Assembly (NCBI GenBank): GCA_947371645.1
Contig: CANBQJ010000162.1
Span: 1 to 8,520, forward strand
Direction of reading: 5' to 3'
DNA: 8,520 bases
Source: Burkholderiales bacterium
GTDB taxonomy: Bacteria; Pseudomonadota; Gammaproteobacteria; Burkholderiales; Burkholderiaceae
Shown here piece after piece: positions 1-6,782 of this stretch. The notes below the pieces were generated by a model that did not search any database, was not told the DNA's origin, and saw only the letters and a list, made by a program, of their open reading frames with translations. Both the position numbers and the translations under genes were made by a program. Each line of letters begins with the position of its first letter. Positions within the stretch are counted from its first letter, which is position 1.

Positions 1-1110
1 AAGACCACCGTCATCGAAGGCGGCGCCTTCCAGGACGAGGTCGAGCGCCGCGAGATCATGGCCGTGCCCATGGTCTTCCTCAACGGCCAGGTGTTCGCGT
101 CCGGCCGCATGACGGTGGAAGAGATCGTGGCCAGGCTGGACACCGGCGCAGCCGCCAAGGACGCGGCCAAGCTCAGCGCCAAGGCCCCGTATGACGTGCT
201 GATCATCGGCGGTGGGCCCGCTGGCGCCGCAGCGGCCGTGTACGCCGCCCGCAAGGGCATCCGCACCGGCATCGCTGCCGAGCGCTTTGGCGGCCAGGTC
301 AACGACACCCTGGCCATCGAGAACTACATCTCCGTGCTGGAAACCGACGGCCCCAAGTTCGCCGCCGCACTGGAAGCCCACACCAAGGCCTACGACGTCG
401 ACATCATGAACCTGCAGCGTGCCGAGGCGCTGATCCCGGCCGCCCAGCCGGGTGGCCTGATCGAGGTGAAGCTGGCCAACGGCGGCGTGCTGAAAGCGAA
501 GACGGTGATCCTGTCGACCGGTGCGCGCTGGCGCAACGTCAACGTGCCTGGCGAGGCCGAATACAAGAACAAGGGCGTGGCCTACTGCCCGCACTGCGAC
601 GGCCCGCTCTTCAAGGGCAAGCGCACGGCGGTGATCGGCGGGGGCAACTCAGGCGTCGAAGCCGCCATCGACCTGGCCGGCATCGTGGCCCACGTCACGC
701 TGATCGAGTTTGCCGACCAGCTCAAGGCCGATGCCGTGCTGGTCAACAAGCTCAAGAGCCTGCCCAACGTCAGCATCCACACCAACGCGCAGACCACCGA
801 GATCACGGGGTCTGAGGGCAAGGTCAATGGCCTGAAGTACAAGGACCGCGCCACCAACATCGAACACCTGGTGCAGCTGGAAGGCGTCTTCGTGCAGATC
901 GGCCTGGTGCCCAACACCGAGTTCCTGCGCGGCACGGTGGAGCTGTCGAAGTTCGGCGAGGTCATCGTCGACGCCAGGGGCCACACCAATGTGCCGGGCG
1001 TGTTCGCTGCAGGCGACGCCACGACCGTGCCTTTCAAGCAGATCGTGATCGCCGCGGGCGACGGCGCCAAGGCCGCGCTCAGCGCCTTCGATCACCTGAT
1101 CCGGCACTGA
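1..1110 (+). CDS. ahpF: Alkyl hydroperoxide reductase subunit F (AhpF), 5' end missing
   Basis: Flavoprotein disulfide reductase that passes electrons from NAD(P)H through FAD and two disulfides to the peroxiredoxin AhpC, for cytoplasmic peroxide detoxification. The frame is open from base 1; the ATG at base 58 is internal, since the preceding residues ([14 protein letters not shown]...) already match the end of the AhpF N-terminal thioredoxin-like domain. The 369 visible residues show the end of that domain (about 1-45), an FAD site GGGPAG (70-75), the redox pair CPHC (196-199) in the AhpF-typical context [14 protein letters not shown], a second nucleotide site GGGNSG (213-218), and the FAD-binding GD near the C-terminus (338-339). 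AhpF is about 520 residues, so roughly 150, including the N-terminal CxxC, lie outside the window. The CPHC context separates it from plain thioredoxin reductase. ahpC is expected upstream (inference). The gene is convergent with the chemoreceptor gene. Confidence 0.96.
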   Translation, partial: KTTVIEGGAFQDEVERREIMAVPMVFLNGQVFASGRMTVEEIVARLDTGAAAKDAAKLSAKAPYDVLIIGGGPAGAAAAVYAARKGIRTGIAAERFGGQVNDTLAIENYISVLETDGPKFAAALEAHTKAYDVDIMNLQRAEALIPAAQPGGLIEVKLANGGVLKAKTVILSTGARWRNVNVPGEAEYKNKGVAYCPHCDGPLFKGKRTAVIGGGNSGVEAAIDLAGIVAHVTLIEFADQLKADAVLVNKLKSLPNVSIHTNAQTTEITGSEGKVNGLKYKDRATNIEHLVQLEGVFVQIGLVPNTEFLRGTVELSKFGEVIVDARGHTNVPGVFAAGDATTVPFKQIVIAAGDGAKAALSAFDHLIRH

Positions 1111-1121
1111 TCAAGCACGGT

Positions 1122-2309
1122 TCAGGCCTGCACCTTGAAGCGCGACACGGCGCTGTGCAGGTGTTCGGCCTGGCGGCTGAGTTCGCCGGCGGCGGCCGCC
1201 GCTTCTTCCACCAGGGCCGCGTTGCGCTGGGTGACGCTGTCGAGTTCCGACACCGAGGTCGTCACCGAAGCGATGCCTGTGCATTGCTCCGATGAGGCCG
1301 CGGTGATCTCACCCATCTGCGCGGTGACCTGGCGCACGCTCTCCACCACCGCACCGATGGCCTGACCGGCTTCACGCACCGTGCTGGCACCGGCCTCGGT
1401 GTCTTCGATGGTGGTGGTGATCAGGCTCTTGATCTCGCGTGCAGATGCCGCGCTGCGCGAGGCCAGGCTGCGCACTTCCGATGCCACCACGCTGAAGCCG
1501 CGGCCCTGCTCACCCGCACGGGCGGCCTCCACGGCGGCGTTCAGCGCCAGGATGTTGGTCTGGAAGGCGATGCCGTCGATCACGCCGATGATGTCCGACA
1601 TCTTGCGCGTGTGCGTGGTCAGCGCCTCCATCATGTTGGCGCCGCGCAAGATGGATTCGCCCGTGCTGGCCACGGTCTGCGAGGTCTGCTCGGTCATGCT
1701 GGCGAGTCGCTGGGCCGAGTTCATGGTCTGCTGCGCCACCGACTGGATCTGCTCGATGGCGCTGGCCGTTTCCTGCAGGCGCGCCGCAGAGGCTTCTGTC
1801 CGCTGGCTCAGGTCGCTGTTGCCTTGCGCCATCTCCGAGGACGCATGGCTCACGCTGCGGGCCGCCGTCGAGATCTCGCGCACCATGTCGATCAGCGAAT
1901 GCTGCATGCCATGCAGCGCCCGGGCCATGCCGCCCACTTCGTCGTCGAAGGCCGTGTCCACCTGCACCGTGAGGTCGCCACTGGTGATGGCCGTGGTGGC
2001 CGCCCTGAGGTCGCTCATGGGCCCGATCACCGACAGCGTGATCAGCACGATCAGGAAGGTGCCGATGGCCGCCGTCAGGCCGAAGGCCACCCACAGGCAC
2101 ACCGCCACACCGGCGAACTGCGCATCCATGCCTTCGATGGCCCCGGCGGGCACGTGACCGCGCATGGCGGCCTCAACGGCATTCAGGCGGCTCAAGGACA
2201 GCCAGAAGCCCGCCACCAGGGGGCTGAGCACCACCACAAAGCCATACAGCAACCTCTTGAGGATGCTGGTGCACCGCCAGAAACTGATCATGGGATGTTG
2301 AGCCTGCAT
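1122..2309 (-). CDS. Methyl-accepting chemotaxis protein with very short periplasmic part
   Basis: Inner-membrane chemoreceptor that controls the CheA kinase through CheW. The 395-residue product has a short cytoplasmic N-terminus, TM1 (about 18-40), only about 24 residues outside (41-64), TM2 (65-92), a HAMP domain (about 93-145) and a long helical signalling domain. The signalling tip is nearly identical to that of the Tsr class ([20 protein letters not shown] at 245-264, followed by AGEQGRGF), so the CheA/CheW contact is intact. The C-terminus ends ...SRFKVQA with no NWETF-type CheR/CheB tether. The start is the ATG whose upstream complement reads GGAGG with 7 bases of spacing. A longer frame to base 2438 exists but would swallow the promoter and this ribosome site. 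With almost no ligand domain, it may sense through the membrane, HAMP or a partner (inference). An FliA-like promoter lies just upstream. Confidence 0.94.
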   Translation of the reverse strand: MQAQHPMISFWRCTSILKRLLYGFVVVLSPLVAGFWLSLSRLNAVEAAMRGHVPAGAIEGMDAQFAGVAVCLWVAFGLTAAIGTFLIVLITLSVIGPMSDLRAATTAITSGDLTVQVDTAFDDEVGGMARALHGMQHSLIDMVREISTAARSVSHASSEMAQGNSDLSQRTEASAARLQETASAIEQIQSVAQQTMNSAQRLASMTEQTSQTVASTGESILRGANMMEALTTHTRKMSDIIGVIDGIAFQTNILALNAAVEAARAGEQGRGFSVVASEVRSLASRSAASAREIKSLITTTIEDTEAGASTVREAGQAIGAVVESVRQVTAQMGEITAASSEQCTGIASVTTSVSELDSVTQRNAALVEEAAAAAGELSRQAEHLHSAVSRFKVQA

Positions 2310-2316
2310 GCGAGAA

Positions 2317-2321
2317 CCTCC
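2317..2321 (-). promoter_or_regulatory. Shine-Dalgarno site deciding the chemoreceptor start
   Basis: On the minus strand the bases read GGAGG, then seven bases, then the ATG at 2309. This is the only strong ribosome site near the 5' end of the frame. It fixes the start 43 codons downstream of the longest possible one. Confidence 0.8.
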
Positions 2322-2338
2322 GTTGTCTGCTGGATGGC

Positions 2339-2365
2339 ATATCGCCACCCGCTTTGAAAGGTTGA
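2339..2365 (-). promoter_or_regulatory. Candidate sigma-28 (FliA) promoter for the chemoreceptor gene
   Basis: Minus strand reads TCAACCTT, 11 bases, GGCGATAT. Against the enterobacterial FliA consensus TAAAGTTT-N11-GCCGATAA this is 11 of 16 matches at the exact spacing. The -10 element ends 29 bases before the start codon, leaving a leader of about 20-25 bases that holds the GGAGG ribosome site. Chemoreceptor genes are commonly FliA-dependent. No sigma-70 alternative stands out. Confidence 0.55.
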
Positions 2366-2472
2366 GACGCACCACACGAACAGGCCAGTTTTCTTGATCC
2401 GCAGCAGCTTGGTTTGCAAATCCTGTCGTCCCAGCCACGGCCTGCTGCGTTGCAACAAGACGTTGCGGTGAT

Positions 2473-2499
2473 TCAAGTCAGCCTCCTGGCTGCCGATGC
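2473..2499 (+). promoter_or_regulatory. Candidate sigma-28 (FliA) promoter for the 81-residue gene
   Basis: Plus strand reads TCAAGTCA, 11 bases, GCCGATGC. It matches the FliA consensus TAAAGTTT-N11-GCCGATAA at 11 of 16 positions, with a perfect GCCGAT core and exact spacing. The -10 ends 29 bases before the GTG start at 2529, the same distance as in the divergent chemoreceptor promoter. The ATG at 2496 falls inside this -10 element, which argues against that ATG as the start. Confidence 0.6.
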
Positions 2500-2516
2500 A
2501 CCGAAAGCCAACGTCC

Positions 2517-2522
2517 AAGGAG
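2517..2522 (+). promoter_or_regulatory. Shine-Dalgarno site for the GTG start at 2529
   Basis: AAGGAG followed by six bases and GTG. The competing in-frame ATG at 2496 has no purine-rich site at a workable distance, so this site decides the start. Confidence 0.7.
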
Positions 2523-2528
2523 CCTCAC

Positions 2529-2774
2529 GTGGCCAATACCCTGTCTCTGTCTTCCCAGACCCTCCGCCAGCAACTGATGGCGCCTCAAGCCATCGAACGT
2601 GTGCACGCGCTGCACGCCCTGGAACGTGAAGCCGATCACGCCGATGCCCACGTGGCCAAGGAGTTGCAGGCCTTCACCTCGCGCGGCATCCCCTACTACG
2701 CGCCCCAGGACCCGGCCTACCAGAAGTGGGTCAACCGCGCGGTGGGCTATTGGGACAAGCTGCACCCGAACTGA
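2529..2774 (+). CDS. Small conserved-looking protein, 81 residues, unknown function
   Basis: I do not recognise a family. With the GTG start the product is 81 residues, soluble, without signal peptide, membrane segment or cysteine. The first half is predicted helical and His/Ala/Glu-rich (IERVHALHALEREADHADAH, about 23-42). The second half is compact and aromatic, with GIPYYAP and PAYQKWVNRAVGYWDKLHPN, which looks like a folded module rather than random translation. The codon pattern matches its neighbours. The frame extends to an ATG at 2496 (92 residues), rejected because that ATG lies in the -10 element and lacks a ribosome site. It is divergent from the chemoreceptor gene and has its own FliA-like promoter, so a role in motility or chemotaxis is plausible but unproven. 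No clear terminator follows the stop. Confidence 0.75.
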   Translation: MANTLSLSSQTLRQQLMAPQAIERVHALHALEREADHADAHVAKELQAFTSRGIPYYAPQDPAYQKWVNRAVGYWDKLHPN

Positions 2775-2859
2775 AAAAACGCGCATTGCTGGGCACATCG
2801 GTCACCTGTCCGTGGCCGGCTTGCTCCAGACTTGCCGTGAGGTGACGACAATGCCTTGA

Positions 2860-2889
2860 GCCTGCCACCGCAGGCGGGCCAGCAGGCCC
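2860..2889 (+). other. Two abutting GC-rich stem-loops directly before a ribosome site
   Basis: First hairpin: GCCTGC, loop CACC, GCAGGC (2860-2875). Second: GGGCC, loop AGCA, GGCCC (2876-2889). They touch each other, and the second ends at the base before AGGAGG, the ribosome site of the binding-protein gene. The sequence GCAGGC recurs at 2882-2887, so the left arm GCCTGC could pair with either copy, giving two exclusive folds. There is no T-tract, so this does not look like an intrinsic terminator. Function is unknown; translational control is a guess. Confidence 0.4.
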
Positions 2890-2901
2890 AGGAGGCATCA
2901 C

Positions 2902-3822
2902 ATGCGCGCTCACCCGTCCGGACGCTGCCCACCCCGGGGCCCACTCGCACGGCCCTGGGAGCCCCTGACGCTGCTGCTCGGCTGGATGGCGCTGTGCATC
3001 GTCGCGGCGCTGTGGCCTGCCCAGGCCCGAGCCCAGGCGGCCTCCGGATGGAAGCCACCTGCGGGCCCGCCTGCCCATTACACGGTGGCGGTGGTGCCCC
3101 AGTTTCCGGCCGTCGACATCAACCGCGTGTGGTCGCCCGTGCTGGCCTACCTGGGCCGCGAGCTGGGCGTGCAGCTCACGCTGAAGGTGGCCAAAGACAT
3201 CCCCAGCTTCGAGGCCGAGGTGATGGCGGGCGAGCCCGACTTTGCCTACCTCAACCCCTATCACCAGTGGGCCGCACACCGTGCCCAAGGCTATGTGCCG
3301 CTGGTGCGCGACACGCAGTTGCTCACCGGCTTGCTGGTGGTGCGCAGAGACAGCACCCTGCAATCGCCGCAGGGCCTGCAGGACCAGACGGTGGCCTTCC
3401 CCGCGCCCAACGCCTTTGGGGCCTCGCTGCTGGTGCGCGCGCTGCTCACCGAAAAGGAGCAGGTGCGTTTCACGCCGATGTACGCCCGCACCCACACCAA
3501 CGCCTTCCGACAGGTGGTGCTGGGCAAGGCAGCCGCAGCGGGCGGACTGCGCGCCACCCTGGCGCGCGAACCCGAAGAGCTGCGCCAGCAGCTGCGTGTG
3601 CTGCTGGAGACCCCCGGCGCCGCACCCCACCCTGTGAGCGCCCACCCGCGTGTGCCGGCCGCATTGCAGGCGGCATTCATCCAGGCCTGGCTGAAGCTGC
3701 CCCAGGAGCCGGGCATGCAGCAATGGCTGCAAGACATCCCCATGCCACACCCGATGCAGGCAGACCATGAACGTGACTACGCGCCCTTGGCGCGGCTCCA
3801 CCTCGACCGCTACGTCGAGTGA
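2902..3822 (+). CDS. Secreted PhnD-like (phosphate/phosphonate-type) solute-binding protein
   Basis: Periplasmic type-2 binding protein of the PhnD-like family (PF12974 type), 306 residues, the usual size. An N-terminal signal sequence has an unusually long n-region, a hydrophobic core (about 22-40) and likely cleavage after ARA or AQA (44-46). The mature part starts with YTVAVVPQFPA (60-70), followed by WSPVLAYLGRELG (78-89), a typical DFAYLNPYH segment (113-121), GYVPLVRDT and the inter-lobe stretch VAFPAPNAFGASLLVR (164-179). The start is an ATG six bases after AGGAGG. No permease or ATPase gene follows; instead a membrane histidine kinase gene begins seven bases after the stop. Together this suggests that the protein delivers a ligand signal to the kinase rather than feeding a transporter (inference). 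The ligand cannot be read from sequence: this family also binds compounds other than phosphonates. Confidence 0.88.
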   Translation: MRAHPSGRCPPRGPLARPWEPLTLLLGWMALCIVAALWPAQARAQAASGWKPPAGPPAHYTVAVVPQFPAVDINRVWSPVLAYLGRELGVQLTLKVAKDIPSFEAEVMAGEPDFAYLNPYHQWAAHRAQGYVPLVRDTQLLTGLLVVRRDSTLQSPQGLQDQTVAFPAPNAFGASLLVRALLTEKEQVRFTPMYARTHTNAFRQVVLGKAAAAGGLRATLAREPEELRQQLRVLLETPGAAPHPVSAHPRVPAALQAAFIQAWLKLPQEPGMQQWLQDIPMPHPMQADHERDYAPLARLHLDRYVE

Positions 3823-3824
3823 GG
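3819..3824 (+). promoter_or_regulatory. Shine-Dalgarno-like site for the GTG start at 3830
   Basis: GTGAGG spans the stop codon of the binding-protein gene and sits five bases before an in-frame GTG. It supports translational coupling. The rival ATG at 3767 has only a weaker GCAGG six bases upstream and would force a 56-base overlap. Confidence 0.5.
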
Positions 3825-3829
3825 CACAA

Positions 3830-5695
3830 GTGCCCACGCCAACCGCCGTCACGGCACGCCGTGCCTGGTGGCCACAGCGCCTTCACCACCAACTGGTGCT
3901 CATGGTCTCGCTCGCCATGGTGGCGTCGCTCAGCGTCCTGGGCGGCTTCACGGCCATTGAGCAAGCAGACATCGCCTTGCGCAGCCACGAGAGCAAGGCC
4001 ACATCGCTGGCAAGGCAGGTGGCCATCGCCAGCCGCAACCCTTTGCTCACCGACAGCCTGGACCAGGTCGAAGAACTGGTGCTGAGGTCGGCCGACAGCC
4101 CTGAAGTCCTGACCCTGCAGGTGCTGTCGCCAAAAGGGCTCAACCTCGGGCACGCGGTGCGCGAGGGCGAGCAAATCAAGGTGATCTATGACCCGCCAGG
4201 TCACCCCGTTGCCACGCCGGCGCGCATCACACCGCAAGCCAGCCACGCCCAGGACCCCGACAGGCTGATCGTCTGGCAACCCGTGATCACCAACGTGCTG
4301 GTGGCCTGGGTGCGGCTGGAGTACGACACGCGCAGCCTCACGACCCTGCGCTGGCGCATCTGGCGCAACACCCTGGTGGTGGCGGCACTGGCCGTGTCGG
4401 TGTGCGCCATCGCGCTGGCGCTGGTGCTCAGGCGGCCGGTGCGCGCGCTCAACCGCGCACGCCAGTTCGCCATGGACCTGAGCAAATCCGAAGGCGGGCA
4501 GATGGAGGTCGAACAAGGCCCCATCGAGGTGATGGAGCTCAATGGTGCGCTCAACGAAGCCTCGATGCTGTTGCGCCAGCAGTTCCTCATCATCGAAGAC
4601 TGGCTGCGCCAGCACAGCGAACACGAAGCCAGGCTGGCCGCGCGCAATGCCCAGCTGGACGCCATCTTCACCCTCAGCCGCGACGGCCTGCTGACGGTGG
4701 ACCATGCCCAGCGCGTGCTGTTCGCCAACCAGGCCTTCATGCAGCTCACCGGGCTGGACACGCAAGAGGTGATCGGGCGCGATCTGCACGAGCTCAGTGC
4801 CCATTTGCAGGGCCTGTGCCTCAAGGGCTCGCTGTTTGATGGCCTCGTGTCGGCGCTGCACACGCAAGGCAGTGATGCGCCCCCGGCGGCACCGCAACTG
4901 CTGGTGCTGGGGGTTGGCGCGCAACGCTGTGTGCTCAGCCTCACCGGCCAGCGCAGCGACAGCAGCGTCGTGGCGGGGGTGCTCTACCTCAACGACGTCA
5001 CCCGCCAGCACACGCTGGACCAGATGAAGAGCGACTTCCTGTCCATGGCCGCTCACGAGCTGCGCACGCCGATGGTCAGCATCTTCGGTTTCACCGAGCT
5101 GATGATGCACCGCGAGATGAAGCCCGAACAGCGCCAGGACCTGCTGGGCCGCGTCCACCGCCACTGCCAGTCCATGGTCAGCATCCTCAACGAGCTGCTG
5201 GACCTGGCCCGCATCGAAGCCCGCCGTGGCCAGGACTTCCAGTTCGAAGAAGTCGACTTCGCCCACGTGGTCCAGCAGGTGCTGGCCGACTTCAAGCCAC
5301 CCACCCAGCGCGCCCCGCCAGCATCCGGCGAGGTGAACGGCCCCATGCCCGTGCGCGCCGACGTGCACAAGCTGCAGCAGGCCGTGCTCAACATCCTGTC
5401 CAACGCCTACAAGTACTCGCCAGACGGTGGCGAGGTGGCCGTGCGCTTCCTCAGCCGCACCGATGAACAGGGACGCCGCCGCCACGGCGTGCAGATCGAA
5501 GACCAAGGCATGGGCCTGGGCCCGCAGGACCTGGCCCGCCTGGGCGAGCGCTTCTTCCGCGTCGACAAGTCGGGCAGCATCCCGGGCACCGGCCTGGGCG
5601 TGAGCATCGTCAAGGAGCTGATGGACCTCATGGGTGGCCGCATGGACGTGGCCAGCACCTTGGGCCAAGGCACCACCGTCACGCTGTGGCTGTGA
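3830..5695 (+). CDS. Membrane PAS-domain sensor histidine kinase
   Basis: Two-component sensor kinase, autophosphorylating on His and passing phosphate to an unseen response regulator. With the GTG start it is 621 residues; an ATG at 3767 would add 21. Order: basic N-terminus, TM1 (about 22-43), periplasmic sensor (about 44-178), TM2 (about 181-202), HAMP-like linker, PAS domain (about 270-390, with DGLLTVDHAQRVLFANQAF), HisKA with the phospho-acceptor H409 in AAHELRTP, and HATPase with N525 (N box), DQGMG (558-562) and GTGLG (586-590). All catalytic motifs are intact. It ends right after the ATPase domain, so it is not a hybrid kinase. The gene starts seven bases after the PhnD-like gene, so co-transcription is likely and the binding protein is the obvious partner for the periplasmic domain. 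No regulator gene adjoins it in this window, so its output is unknown. Confidence 0.92.
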   Translation: MPTPTAVTARRAWWPQRLHHQLVLMVSLAMVASLSVLGGFTAIEQADIALRSHESKATSLARQVAIASRNPLLTDSLDQVEELVLRSADSPEVLTLQVLSPKGLNLGHAVREGEQIKVIYDPPGHPVATPARITPQASHAQDPDRLIVWQPVITNVLVAWVRLEYDTRSLTTLRWRIWRNTLVVAALAVSVCAIALALVLRRPVRALNRARQFAMDLSKSEGGQMEVEQGPIEVMELNGALNEASMLLRQQFLIIEDWLRQHSEHEARLAARNAQLDAIFTLSRDGLLTVDHAQRVLFANQAFMQLTGLDTQEVIGRDLHELSAHLQGLCLKGSLFDGLVSALHTQGSDAPPAAPQLLVLGVGAQRCVLSLTGQRSDSSVVAGVLYLNDVTRQHTLDQMKSDFLSMAAHELRTPMVSIFGFTELMMHREMKPEQRQDLLGRVHRHCQSMVSILNELLDLARIEARRGQDFQFEEVDFAHVVQQVLADFKPPTQRAPPASGEVNGPMPVRADVHKLQQAVLNILSNAYKYSPDGGEVAVRFLSRTDEQGRRRHGVQIEDQGMGLGPQDLARLGERFFRVDKSGSIPGTGLGVSIVKELMDLMGGRMDVASTLGQGTTVTLWL

Positions 5696-5703
5696 CCCCC
5701 TAG

Positions 5704-5731
5704 TTCAAGGCGCTCGCCCCCCACGCTTGAA
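5704..5731 (+). other. Imperfect stem-loop after the histidine kinase gene
   Basis: TTCAAGGCG pairs with CGCTTGAA (one bulged G) around an 11-base loop, just after the kinase stop codon. No T-run follows, so on its own it is a poor intrinsic terminator. It may protect the 3' end or act with the next hairpin. Confidence 0.3.
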
Positions 5732-5746
5732 GCGCATCCGCATGGC

Positions 5747-5765
5747 GGCTCGGGCACCCCGGGCC
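5747..5765 (+). terminator. Strong GC hairpin, possible terminator of the binding protein-kinase unit
   Basis: GGCTCGGG, loop CAC, CCCGGGCC: an eight-pair stem with a single G-T wobble. It is the strongest short hairpin in this intergenic stretch and lies between the kinase stop and the next gene. It is followed by ACGTATT rather than a clean T-run, so termination, if any, would be weak or factor-aided. Confidence 0.35.
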
Positions 5766-5825
5766 ACGTATTCCTGAATGCAGGCCCGTGTTCCTCACAG
5801 GCCACTCACCCCATCAGGAAACACC

Positions 5826-6704
5826 ATGCCCATTCTGTACACCATGAAGACCCTGCAATTCGGCAGCAACACGCTGCACGTGCCGGGCCATGAGGTCGAC
5901 GTCGTCGCCAGCAACCAGCCCGTGCCGCTGCAACCCAAGGTGGTGGACAACGCCAGCCACCTCTGGGATTTGATCTTCAGCTTCGAAGCCGGCAACTTCT
6001 TCACCGCGGCGCAGCCGGTGCCCGGCCTGGACGGCCAGACCGTGATGTCGTGGTACAGCCAGGAAGGTGTGCCCACGCCAGGCCCGCACGTGCTGGGCTT
6101 CACGCCCTTCCTGATCGACCCGCAAGGCGCCAAGACCGGCATGGTCAGCGCCAGCAACTTCATCGACTTCAACGCCCCGGGCGGCACCGGCAGCAGCATC
6201 GTCACCGACACCCTGCCCGGCCCCAGCGTCACCGCCACGGCCCACGCCGAGCTGCCCGAATTCGCGCAGACGGTCTTCAGCGCGCACGCCACCAGCCACA
6301 GCGTGGTCATCACCACCGAGAGCACGCACGCCGTCTTTGACCGCATCTTTGTGTACGGCGGCGCGGCCTCGCCAGTGGGCAAGCTGCTCACCGTGGCCAA
6401 GGGCGACAGCTGCCAGGCCCTGGCGGTCTACAAGCTGCAGACCACCACCGCCTCCAAAGAGATCGGCACCTTGCAGTTCCCCAAGATCCCCAGGGTGGAA
6501 TGGCCGCAGCTGCTGGCCCAGGTGCTGCAAGACATCGTCACCCAGCCGCACGGCGAGGTCTATGCCCACCTCACCAGCCGCCAGCTGGCCGGGCTGGACG
6601 CGGCCACGCAAAAGGCCGCACTGGCCGCACTGGCCACCGGCATCGACCAGCTCAACCAGGTGCGCCAGACGATCTCGGGCTTGATCAAAGGCAGCCCGAC
6701 CTGA
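5826..6704 (+). CDS. Hypothetical protein, 292 residues, no recognised domain
   Basis: I do not recognise this protein. The ATG at 5826 follows AGGAA by about six bases; an upstream in-frame ATG at 5778 has no comparable site. There is no signal peptide or membrane segment. Residues 1-215 look beta-rich, full of Thr/Ser/Val/Gly, with stretches such as SNFIDFNAPGGTGSSIVTDT (110-129) and AVFDRIFVYGGAASPVGKLL (169-188). A single cysteine is at 196. The last 70 residues are helical (EWPQLLAQVLQDIV; QLAGLDAATQKAALAALATG), suggesting a beta domain followed by a helical tail. Codon use fits the neighbours, and the long continuous frame supports a real gene. It has its own ribosome site and follows a hairpin, so it is probably not part of the kinase operon. 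It lies 78 bases before the sigma factor gene, but a shared function is only a guess. Confidence 0.8.
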   Translation: MPILYTMKTLQFGSNTLHVPGHEVDVVASNQPVPLQPKVVDNASHLWDLIFSFEAGNFFTAAQPVPGLDGQTVMSWYSQEGVPTPGPHVLGFTPFLIDPQGAKTGMVSASNFIDFNAPGGTGSSIVTDTLPGPSVTATAHAELPEFAQTVFSAHATSHSVVITTESTHAVFDRIFVYGGAASPVGKLLTVAKGDSCQALAVYKLQTTTASKEIGTLQFPKIPRVEWPQLLAQVLQDIVTQPHGEVYAHLTSRQLAGLDAATQKAALAALATGIDQLNQVRQTISGLIKGSPT

Positions 6705-6726
6705 TGCCCGTGACGCCACCTGCGCC

Positions 6727-6743
6727 GACGCCGCCACGGCGTC
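6727..6743. repeat. Perfect inverted repeat just before the sigma factor promoter box
   Basis: GACGCC, five bases GCCAC, GGCGTC: a perfect six-base palindrome that ends two bases before TACAAT. It could be an operator in the promoter spacer or a short hairpin ending the upstream transcript. There is no T-run. Short GC palindromes arise often by chance at this base composition. Confidence 0.3.
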
Positions 6744-6745
6744 CC

Positions 6746-6751
6746 TACAAT
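6746..6751 (+). promoter_or_regulatory. Possible -10 box of the sigma factor-kinase operon
   Basis: TACAAT matches the sigma-70 -10 consensus at five of six positions and is an AT-rich island in GC-rich sequence. Transcription starting near 6758 would leave a leader of about 25 bases before the GTG at 6783. No good -35 hexamer is seen 16-18 bases upstream, so confidence is limited. Confidence 0.35.
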
Positions 6752-6771
6752 GCCCCTTCGACAGGCAGTAC

Positions 6772-6776
6772 AGGAG
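6772..6776 (+). promoter_or_regulatory. Shine-Dalgarno site for the GTG start at 6783
   Basis: AGGAG followed by six bases and an in-frame GTG. The upstream ATG at 6750 has no ribosome site and overlaps the TACAAT box, so GTG is preferred. Confidence 0.65.
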
Positions 6777-6782
6777 CGGCAG

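Noticed and set aside
1111..1121. Shared terminator between ahpF and the chemoreceptor gene
   Set aside because: The gap is only 11 bases and holds no stem-loop; any terminator would have to lie inside the coding regions.
1381..2157. Plus-strand open frame of 258 codons opposite the chemoreceptor gene
   Set aside because: The minus strand carries an unmistakable chemoreceptor signalling domain; this frame is its shadow.
2310..2438. 43-codon N-terminal extension of the chemoreceptor
   Set aside because: It would include the FliA-like promoter and the GGAGG site as coding sequence, and the added residues do not resemble a chemoreceptor N-terminus.
2821..2852. Possible promoter TTGCTC ... GACAAT upstream of the binding-protein gene
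   Set aside because: The spacer is 20 bases and both hexamers are weak; not convincing without transcript data.
2731..3852. Minus-strand open frame of 373 codons opposite the binding-protein gene
   Set aside because: It spans gene ends and the intergenic leader and has shadow-like composition. The plus-strand gene has a signal peptide, a family signature and a ribosome site.
3677..5668. Minus-strand open frame of 663 codons opposite the histidine kinase gene
   Set aside because: The plus strand encodes a complete kinase with all catalytic motifs. The antisense product is His/Ala/Gln/Arg-rich and domainless, the usual shadow of GC-rich codon bias.
5778..5825. Sixteen-codon extension of the 292-residue hypothetical protein
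   Set aside because: There is no ribosome site before the ATG at 5778, whereas the ATG at 5826 is properly placed after AGGAA.
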